NCBI GenBank assembly: GCA_964487215.1
Contig: CAZAPU010000017.1
Span: 1 to 15,621 of the forward strand
Source: CAG-611 sp964487215
Lineage (GTDB): Bacteria > Bacillota_I > Bacilli_A > RF39 > UBA660
Direction of reading: 5' to 3'
DNA length: 15,621 nt
A program made the position numbers and the translations under genes. Below the pieces are notes generated by a model. It was not told the DNA's origin and ran no database searches. It was given only the letters and a program-made list of their open reading frames with translations. Positions 7,048-13,274 of this stretch are shown here, piece by piece (the stretch's first letter is position 1; each line of letters starts with the position of its first letter).

Positions 7048-8448
7048 CTAATTACATTTTGTTACAAATGGGCTAGATGTATCAACAGTATTATCAATAC
7101 TTTTTGTTCGATAACTATCTTTTTGTACACATGTCTCACCTTCATTACAACAATTCTTTGATTCATCTGGACAAACTGTACCCATTCTATATCCAGCAGC
7201 TTCAACATAATTATCACTAGATGGCATAGTAGTCGACCAATTAGGACTGGTTGTTCTATAAATTGTAGCAGGAGTACATTTGATATTATTATATGTTGAA
7301 TATAAGTTTGGTGACCCTCCTATATCAATTGTGGATACTTGTTCATTTTCATCACAATCGATGGTGTAATTTCCATTATCACAATTTGATTCACTGCAAT
7401 TAACTAAACGACTATCTAACATTGTACATGAATGAAATTCATTACTTGTTCCACCACTAAATCCATCTGGACAAGAGAAAGTACGATTAGTAATTTCACC
7501 AGTACAAGAACCAGTACAACTTTGTTGACATAATTCTTCCGTAGCATATGCATTAGAATCTGTACTACCATCAGTAGGTGCACAAGAATAAGTATATACA
7601 TTGTTTTTTATAGCATTAATAGTTGTACTAGAATATGTTATGTCACATGTGTCTATACCGTATTTACTGATATTTTGACATATTTGAGTTAGATAACCAT
7701 CAGCAGCTTCACAATTATTACTATTTGTATCACAAGCAGTTGCAGACCAAGAACTAGCTTCTTTATATATAGTATGTGTTTCACATAATGGGTTTGTAGT
7801 ATCACAAATCATAGTATCCCAATCTTCGTACTTTACCCATATTTTCTTAGTTTCGCATGTATTAGAAACTGTACATGAAGTAAAATTCCAATCACTCCAT
7901 AGTTTAGGTTCACATTGTTTTGAATAAAAAGTGCTTGTTGCATATCCATCATTTGTTTTAGTAATTAAACGATATAAATTATAATTAGAATCAGTACTTG
8001 GTACATTATAAGTAGGTAAATAATCTATATATTTTTTTAAATTACCACTATTATATTTAGTTTTTACTCCTGTTGTACCACCTGTATTATAACTAGTTAA
8101 TATCATATCAGTTATACCAAAATTTGACACAAAACTATCACAATTTGATATTATATTTAAATTAGTTTGACATTTTCCATTTTCTACTAAAACTACATAG
8201 CCCTTATTTGCATTAGTTAAAAGAGTTGTTTCAGTAGAAGCAGATTTAGTACTTAATGTTTTTAAAAAAGCAGTTTTTACATAAAAATTAGAATATAAAG
8301 CATTAATGTTATTGTATGTTTCTCTCTTTTCATATTCTCCCATAGTAGGATAAAAATTAGAATAAATTGCAGTAAAAATAACCATTATTGCAATAGTTAC
8401 AATTAATAGTTCTGCAATCATGAATCCCTTATTATTAATTTTTTTCAA
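7048..8448 (-). CDS. Large Cys-rich type IV pilin-like protein with tandem Trp/Cys modules
   Basis: Predicted prepilin with leader MKKINNKG, cleavage after G8, F9 as +1, E13 as +5, then a hydrophobic helix (ELLIVTIAIMVIFTAI). At 466 aa it is far larger than ordinary pilins. Residues 93-465 hold 26 Cys, with none before C93. Three adjacent modules, W184/C192/C198, W210/C215/C222 and W234/C239/C246, each end in Cys-Glu; the last two Cys-Glu repeats are exactly 24 residues apart. A later stretch (404-426) resembles the third module but lacks its Cys pair. The start is chosen as TTG at 8448 because SD AAGGTG lies 6 nt upstream; an in-frame GTG at 8457 overlaps that SD. The extracellular part is rich in Ser, Thr, Asn, Gly and Cys, and its DNA is visibly less AT-rich than its neighbours. 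I infer a surface-exposed tip or adhesin-like pilin; function unknown. Confidence 0.85.
   Translation of the reverse strand: MKKINNKGFMIAELLIVTIAIMVIFTAIYSNFYPTMGEYEKRETYNNINALYSNFYVKTAFLKTLSTKSASTETTLLTNANKGYVVLVENGKCQTNLNIISNCDSFVSNFGITDMILTSYNTGGTTGVKTKYNSGNLKKYIDYLPTYNVPSTDSNYNLYRLITKTNDGYATSTFYSKQCEPKLWSDWNFTSCTVSNTCETKKIWVKYEDWDTMICDTTNPLCETHTIYKEASSWSATACDTNSNNCEAADGYLTQICQNISKYGIDTCDITYSSTTINAIKNNVYTYSCAPTDGSTDSNAYATEELCQQSCTGSCTGEITNRTFSCPDGFSGGTSNEFHSCTMLDSRLVNCSESNCDNGNYTIDCDENEQVSTIDIGGSPNLYSTYNNIKCTPATIYRTTSPNWSTTMPSSDNYVEAAGYRMGTVCPDESKNCCNEGETCVQKDSYRTKSIDNTVDTSSPFVTKCN
7171..7239 (-). repeat. Fourth, Cys-depleted copy of the pilin Trp/Cys module
   Basis: Residues W404-C426 of the large pilin align with W234-C257: WSTT matches WSAT, EAAGYRMGTVC matches EAADGYLTQIC. 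The inner pair C239/C246 is replaced by P409/V415, while the outer Cys (C257/C426) is kept. Confidence 0.6.
7675..7908 (-). repeat. Three tandem Trp/Cys modules inside the large pilin gene
   Basis: Protein-level tandem repeat of about 24 residues. Unit 1 is W184...C192-x5-C198-E; unit 2 is W210-x4-C215-x6-C222-E; unit 3 is W234-x4-C239-x6-C246-E. The DNA copies have diverged, so the duplication is old or under protein-level selection. Confidence 0.75.
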
Positions 8449-8453
8449 AATAA

Positions 8454-8491
8454 TCACCTTCTATTATTGATTATATTTCAAAACTATTATA
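8454..8491 (-). promoter_or_regulatory. Promoter and SD of the pilin operon
   Basis: Minus-strand TATAAT at 8491-8486 lies about 25 bp before the SD AAGGTGA (8460-8454). It has no TG extension, and the -35 region (TAGCAT, about 8514-8509) is poor. The -10 is one half of the palindrome TATTATATAATA (8485-8496) shared with the divergent ATPase promoter. Confidence 0.45.
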
Positions 8492-8495
8492 TAAT
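8467..8495 (+). promoter_or_regulatory. Sigma-A-type promoter of the pilus ATPase gene
   Basis: TTGATT (8467-8472), a 17-bp spacer and TATAAT (8490-8495) form the best complete -35/-10 pair in the window. Transcription would start near 8502, giving a leader of about 41 nt before the ATG at 8543. The -10 overlaps that of the divergent pilin operon. Confidence 0.65.
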
Positions 8496-8542
8496 AAAAA
8501 TTAGATAAATGCTAGAGAAAGAATAAAAAAAGAGGGTTATTT

Positions 8543-10207
8543 ATGAAAGAATATAATTTTACTACTACCCCCATAGTAGATATTGCTAATAATATCATTA
8601 TTGATGCGGTTTCTATGAATGCCAGTGACATTCATTTTGATCCTGCAGAAAACTATTTAAAGATTAGAATTAGAATAGATGGAGAGCTTAGAGATTACTC
8701 TATTGTAGAAAATAAATATAAAAGAAATTTAATTACAAGAATTAAACTTTTGTCAGGAATGAATATTACAGAATCAAGATTACCTCAAGATGGTGCTATT
8801 AAAAGTAACATAAATGGTAAAGATCTAGACTTAAGAGTTTCTTGCTTGCCTACTTCTTATGGAGAAAAAATAGTTATAAGAATTCTTGATTATTCAATGT
8901 CTTTTGAGGGAATTGAAGCTTTGGGCTTTACAAAAGAAAACTATGAAATTATATTACAAATGTTAGCTAACCCTAATGGTATTATTCTTGTAACAGGTGC
9001 TACTGGTTCTGGTAAATCAACTACTGTTTATTCAATGATACAAAGGTTAAACAAAGAAGATACTAATATTATTACTGTAGAAGATCCAGTAGAAATGAAT
9101 ATTGAAGGTATTAATCAAATACAAGTAAATAGTGATATAGGATTAGACTTTAATACTGTTTTAAGATCTATTTTAAGACAAGATCCTAATGTTATTCTTA
9201 TTGGAGAAATAAGAGATTCTGAAACTGCAAAAATTGCTATTAGAGCATCTATAACAGGACATTTGGTACTGTCAACTTTACATACAAATAATTCTTTAAC
9301 TACTATTGAAAGACTTTTAGATATGGATGTTGAAAGATATTTGCTTTCTTCTTCACTTAAAGGTATTATTTCACAAAATCTTGCTAAAAGATTATGTCAA
9401 AAATGTAAAAAAGAAAGACCTACTACTTCTGTTGAAAAGAAAATATTTGAAAAAGCATTAAAAACAACAGTAGATAAAGTATATGAACCAGTTGGCTGTT
9501 CAGAATGCAGGAATGGATATAAAGGAAGAATTGCTATTCAGGAAGTACTTTTAATTACTGATGAAATAAGAGATGCAATTAATGAAAATGTACCAAGAAG
9601 CGAATTAAGAAAAATGATTTATCAACAAGGTGTTAAAACTTTGTTTCAAGATGGTTTAATAAAAGTAATAAATGGTGTAACAAGTTTTGATGAAGTATTT
9701 AGAATCGTAGATGTTGAAGATGATGAAGACAATATTTATGGAAAAGAAAAGGCAATAAAAGCCCAAGAGATGGCAGAAAAAGATAAAGAAAATAATGATA
9801 CACCTGCAATAATTAAAACTGAAATACCAAAACTTGAAGATATTAAAACTGAAATCAGTGAAGAACCAATAACTATTAATAAAACAAATGAAATACCTGA
9901 ATATAATAGTGAAAACATTAATCAAATTGATGAAATAAAAGCAATTGAACCAATACCTGAGTATAATAGTGAAACTATAAGTAAACCAAGTGAACCTATA
10001 AAAGAAAATAAAGATGAAATAAATGATCTATTTAATTCATTAAGAGTTACTGAACCAGTACAAAATACTTTTCAAACAACTACACCAATTGTTGAGCAAC
10101 CTAAACCAATTACTGATATTGAACAACCAAAAACTGAAACTAAAGAAACAGACAATGGTTATACTGATGATTTAATTAGTTTAATAAATCAAGGTTTCTT
10201 TGAATAA
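8543..10207 (+). CDS. Type IV pilus/type II secretion assembly ATPase (PilB/GspE/ComGA type) with a long acidic tail
   Basis: Predicted hexameric cytoplasmic ATPase that powers pilin polymerisation. It has no N-terminal GspE_N/MshEN domain and starts directly with the pre-catalytic domain, as in ComGA. Seen are Walker A GATGSGKSTT (152-161), an Asp-box (VEDPVE, 179-184), Walker B ILIGEIRD (218-225), a His-box (STLHTNN, 244-250) and a tetracysteine zinc site C285/C288 with C319/C322. The catalytic core ends near residue 395. Residues ~396-554 form a low-complexity, Glu/Ile/Pro/Thr-rich tail with short duplications (IKTEI at 424 and 434; IPEYNSE at 451 and 471), ending in TDDLISLINQGFFE. SD AGAGGG lies 6 nt before the ATG. 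It is divergent from two pilin genes. No PilC/GspF or prepilin peptidase gene is in the window, so the subtype (competence, pilus or secretion) stays open. Confidence 0.93.
   Translation: MKEYNFTTTPIVDIANNIIIDAVSMNASDIHFDPAENYLKIRIRIDGELRDYSIVENKYKRNLITRIKLLSGMNITESRLPQDGAIKSNINGKDLDLRVSCLPTSYGEKIVIRILDYSMSFEGIEALGFTKENYEIILQMLANPNGIILVTGATGSGKSTTVYSMIQRLNKEDTNIITVEDPVEMNIEGINQIQVNSDIGLDFNTVLRSILRQDPNVILIGEIRDSETAKIAIRASITGHLVLSTLHTNNSLTTIERLLDMDVERYLLSSSLKGIISQNLAKRLCQKCKKERPTTSVEKKIFEKALKTTVDKVYEPVGCSECRNGYKGRIAIQEVLLITDEIRDAINENVPRSELRKMIYQQGVKTLFQDGLIKVINGVTSFDEVFRIVDVEDDEDNIYGKEKAIKAQEMAEKDKENNDTPAIIKTEIPKLEDIKTEISEEPITINKTNEIPEYNSENINQIDEIKAIEPIPEYNSETISKPSEPIKENKDEINDLFNSLRVTEPVQNTFQTTTPIVEQPKPITDIEQPKTETKETDNGYTDDLISLINQGFFE
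9892..9974 (+). repeat. 23-bp direct repeat, 60-bp period, in the ATPase tail
   Basis: Bases 9892-9914 and 9952-9974 are identical except for one A/G difference and encode the duplicated IPEYNSE. The near identity at DNA level suggests a recent slippage or duplication event in the tail. Confidence 0.8.
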
Positions 10208-10214
10208 AATAAAT

Positions 10215-10246
10215 AAAGATGTTAACAATATTGTTAACATCTTTTT
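10215..10246 (+). terminator. Perfect palindromic bidirectional terminator between the pilus ATPase gene and priA
   Basis: Bases 10215-10244 are a perfect 30-bp inverted repeat (arms AAAGATGTTAACAAT and its complement). On the plus strand it is followed by T residues to 10246. The priA stop (10247-10245) touches its edge, so it serves both convergent transcripts. Confidence 0.9.
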
Positions 10247-12407
10247 ATAATTTATATGGATTAAAATCTATTTCTATTAAAACATTTTTATTATTAAAAT
10301 AATGTTCTTGAAGTTTTTTTAAATATGGAAGAATACTATCAATTTGTTTATATTTTATTATTATTTGAAATCTATAGTTATTATTTACTTTAAATACATT
10401 TGCTACAGTTGGTCCAAGTACCAACTCTTTTATTTCTCTTTTTAAATATTTACTTATTTTTATAGCATCTTCACTTGCTGTTTCATATGATTTTGAAACT
10501 ATTTTTATAGTACATATATAATAATATGGTGGATAAGATAATTTTTTTCTTATATTCATTTCTTCATTATAAAAACTCAAATAATCATTATTTATTGTAT
10601 ACCTAATTGCATAATGATCAGGATTATAAGTTTGAATTATTACCTTACCTTCTTTTTCTCCTCTACCACTTCTGCCGGAAACCTGATTTAACAACTGAAA
10701 AGTATTTTCACTACTTCTGAAATCCGGAAAATTTAAACTTTGATCGGCAGTTATTACACCAACTAAAGTAACATTAGGAAAATCTAAACCTTTAGCAATC
10801 ATTTGTGTCCCAAGTAAAATATTATACTCTTCATTTAAAAATGAATTAATAATTTTTGCATGAGCATTTTTTTTACTAGTCGTATCAACATCCATTCTTA
10901 ATATTTTTGCATTTGGTATAACTTTATATAATTCTTCCTCTACTCTTTCTGTTCCAATACCAAAATCTTTAAATTTTTCTTTACATTCTGGACAAACTTC
11001 TTTTCTCTTTGTTGCATATCCGCAATAATGACATCTCAACAAATTAGAAGTTTTATGATAAGTTAAACTTATATCACAATTCGGACATTTTTCTGTATAT
11101 CCACAATTAGAACAAATAAGATATGATGAATAACCTCTTCTATTCAAAAAAAGAATTACTTGTTCCTTCTTATTTATCTTTTCTTTTATTTCATCAATTA
11201 AAATATTAGATAAATAACTATTTGATTTCTTAAATTCTTTGTTCATATCTAATATTTTTACAGTAGGTAAATTTCTTTTATTATATCTTTCTTTTAATTC
11301 TATTAATTTATATACAGATTTTTTTGCTCTAGCATAACTTTCCAAAGATGGAGTAGCACTTCCGAGTACTAAAGGACAATTATGATATTTACACCTTTCT
11401 TTAGCAATATCTATCGCATTATATCTAGGTGTATTTTCTTGTTTATAAGTATTTGAATGCTCTTCATCAATAATAATAATACCTATATTATCAAGTGGTG
11501 CAAAAATAGCACTTCTAGCACCTATAACAATATTAACTTTACCTTCTTTTATCTTTCTCCATTCATCATATTTTTCACCATCAGATAAACCCGAATGAAG
11601 TACTGCTATATCATCAAAATAAGTTGTAAATCTATTTACTATTTGTGGTGTTAGAGAAATTTCAGGAACAAGTAAAATAGCAGTTTTACCCATATCTTTT
11701 ACTTTCTTTATAAGTTCCATATATACATTAGTTTTTCCACTTCCGGTAACACCATGAATTAAAATTGTATCTTTAGTATTTAAACTATTTATTATTTTTT
11801 GATATGCTAATTCTTGTTCATTATTTAATGAAAATTTTTCTTTTTCTCTTGCTTCTAAATTATAACGATATCTTTCTTTTTTCGTTTCAATAATAATTTG
11901 TTTATTTAATAAAGTCTTTACACTGCTTAATGATATTTTATTTAAATAAGATTTCTCTATTTCTTTATTTTCTTTTAATAAATTAATAATTTGTTTTTGT
12001 GATTCATTAAATTTTATATTATCTATATTAATATTATTTAAACTAATATAACTATCATAAATAATACTCATATTTACTTTTTTCTTAGCCTTTAATGCTT
12101 TAGGTAACATAGCACTATAAGAAGACATTAAACTAGATAATGTCATATTACTTATATATTTACCAAGTTTTAATAACTCATCATTTAATATAGGAAAATT
12201 ATCTACTAAATTAATTACTTCTTTTAAATCTTCTTCTTGATTATATTTTCTAATATCCATAACAAAACCTTCAAGTATTTGTTTCCCAAAAGGTACTGTC
12301 ACTCTCATTCCTATTTTAATACTACTCTCTTGTTCTTTTTTTATTTTATAGGTAAAAGTTTTATCTATAAAAACATGAGTTAATTCAACCAAAACATCAC
12401 AAACCAT
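10245..12407 (-). CDS. priA: Primosomal protein N' (replication restart helicase PriA)
   Basis: Superfamily 2 DNA helicase that recognises stalled or collapsed forks and reloads the replicative helicase. Seen in order: an N-terminal DNA-binding region (HVFIDKTFTYKI, 11-22), Walker A GVTGSGKT (219-226), DEEH box (314-317), GSATPSLES (349-357), then a zinc-binding insertion with eight cysteines (C432, C435, C441, C444, C459, C462, C472, C475). After these come GIGTERVEEEL and the helicase C-terminal motif VSGRSGRGEKEGKV. At 720 aa it is full length, on the short side for the family. The ATG has SD AAGGAG 6 nt upstream, and this SD overlaps the galU stop. It is the last gene of the pcrA-galU-priA operon. 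Confidence 0.97.
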   Translation of the reverse strand: MVCDVLVELTHVFIDKTFTYKIKKEQESSIKIGMRVTVPFGKQILEGFVMDIRKYNQEEDLKEVINLVDNFPILNDELLKLGKYISNMTLSSLMSSYSAMLPKALKAKKKVNMSIIYDSYISLNNINIDNIKFNESQKQIINLLKENKEIEKSYLNKISLSSVKTLLNKQIIIETKKERYRYNLEAREKEKFSLNNEQELAYQKIINSLNTKDTILIHGVTGSGKTNVYMELIKKVKDMGKTAILLVPEISLTPQIVNRFTTYFDDIAVLHSGLSDGEKYDEWRKIKEGKVNIVIGARSAIFAPLDNIGIIIIDEEHSNTYKQENTPRYNAIDIAKERCKYHNCPLVLGSATPSLESYARAKKSVYKLIELKERYNKRNLPTVKILDMNKEFKKSNSYLSNILIDEIKEKINKKEQVILFLNRRGYSSYLICSNCGYTEKCPNCDISLTYHKTSNLLRCHYCGYATKRKEVCPECKEKFKDFGIGTERVEEELYKVIPNAKILRMDVDTTSKKNAHAKIINSFLNEEYNILLGTQMIAKGLDFPNVTLVGVITADQSLNFPDFRSSENTFQLLNQVSGRSGRGEKEGKVIIQTYNPDHYAIRYTINNDYLSFYNEEMNIRKKLSYPPYYYICTIKIVSKSYETASEDAIKISKYLKREIKELVLGPTVANVFKVNNNYRFQIIIKYKQIDSILPYLKKLQEHYFNNKNVLIEIDFNPYKL

Positions 12408-12417
12408 AATTTACTCC

Positions 12418-13251
12418 TTATTTTATTATTTCTGTTAATTTATCCTTTAAATCTTCTCTTTTTAATCCTATTTCTAAATTAGCTCTAATATATTCTACTT
12501 TATTACCAATATCATAATAAGTTCCATTCATATTACAAGCATAAAAAGGTTGTTTCTTCATTAATATAGCCATTGCATCTGTGAATTGGTACTCACCATT
12601 TTTACCAGTATGTAAATTATCTAAAATATTAAATATATCCTTTGATACAATGTACCTACCTAAACCAGCAAGATTAGATGGAGCTTGTTCAAGAGATGGC
12701 TTTTCTATTATATTTTTTATTTTATTATTTTCCGTTACATCTAATATACCATATCTTGAAACAGATTCATCAGGTACAGATAATGCTCCAATCACATTAG
12801 CTTGATTTGTTTCATTTATATTAATTAATTGTTTTAAAGTAGGAATATCACTATCTATTAAATCATCCCCGTATAAAACAGCAAAATAATCATCATCTAT
12901 TATATCTTTTGCTAAAGATATAGCATGACCACTACCTCTAGCATTTGTTTGAATAATATAATGAAATTTCATTTTTCTAATCATCTCATTAAGTTCTTGT
13001 AATAAAATTTTCTTTTCATCACTAAGTCTACTTTCATATTCTTCATCTTTAGAAAAATAATTTTTTATTTCTGGTTTTAATGGACTTGTAATAAAAATGA
13101 TTTCTTCAATTCCACTTAAATAACATTCTTTTACAATATAATGTATAGCCGGTGTATCAATGATAGGTAACATCTCTTTGGGAACACTTTTTGTAACAGG
13201 TAAAAACCTTGTACCTAAACCCGCTACTGGAATAACTGCCTTTTTAATCAT
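12418..13251 (-). CDS. galU: UTP-glucose-1-phosphate uridylyltransferase (UDP-glucose pyrophosphorylase)
   Basis: Cytoplasmic nucleotidyltransferase making UDP-glucose and pyrophosphate from UTP and glucose-1-phosphate; UDP-glucose feeds glycolipid, capsule or teichoic-acid glycosylation. Seen are the nucleotide-binding loop GLGTRFLP (11-18) with PKEMLP (24-29, catalytic-type Lys25), the uridine-contact region AVLYGDDLID, and IEKPS and GEYQFTDA further on. The 277 aa is slightly short of the usual ~290, with the reduction at the C-terminus. The start is ATG with SD AAGGAG at 7 nt. It sits between pcrA (23-nt gap) and priA (10-nt gap), an unusual place for a cell-envelope precursor gene. Close paralogues (GtaB, YngB, HasC-like) share these motifs, so the pathway role is inferred. 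Confidence 0.94.
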   Translation of the reverse strand: MIKKAVIPVAGLGTRFLPVTKSVPKEMLPIIDTPAIHYIVKECYLSGIEEIIFITSPLKPEIKNYFSKDEEYESRLSDEKKILLQELNEMIRKMKFHYIIQTNARGSGHAISLAKDIIDDDYFAVLYGDDLIDSDIPTLKQLININETNQANVIGALSVPDESVSRYGILDVTENNKIKNIIEKPSLEQAPSNLAGLGRYIVSKDIFNILDNLHTGKNGEYQFTDAMAILMKKQPFYACNMNGTYYDIGNKVEYIRANLEIGLKREDLKDKLTEIIK

Positions 13252-13274
13252 AATAATTCTCCTTCTAATTTTAA

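Noticed and set aside
7416..7601. 61-aa hydrophobic open frame in another minus-strand frame of the large pilin gene
   Set aside because: The Val/Leu/Met run is the frame-shifted reading of Thr/Ser/Cys codons of the pilin. It has no SD and no independent support.
7675..7908. Possibility that the pilin repeats are a CRISPR or DNA-level tandem array
   Set aside because: The repetition is visible at protein level only; the DNA copies have diverged and lie in an open frame.
9656..9925. Minus-strand open frames in the ATPase tail (9656-9925 and 9736-9918)
   Set aside because: The Phe/Ile-rich translations are the complement of Lys/Glu/Asn-rich codons in the tail; no SD or promoter seen.
10215..10244. 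30-bp perfect palindrome considered as an operator or attachment site
   Set aside because: It lies between two convergent stop codons and runs into T residues, which is fully explained by a bidirectional terminator.
12581..12805. Plus-strand open frame inside galU
   Set aside because: Antisense to conserved galU sequence, no SD, no recognisable product.
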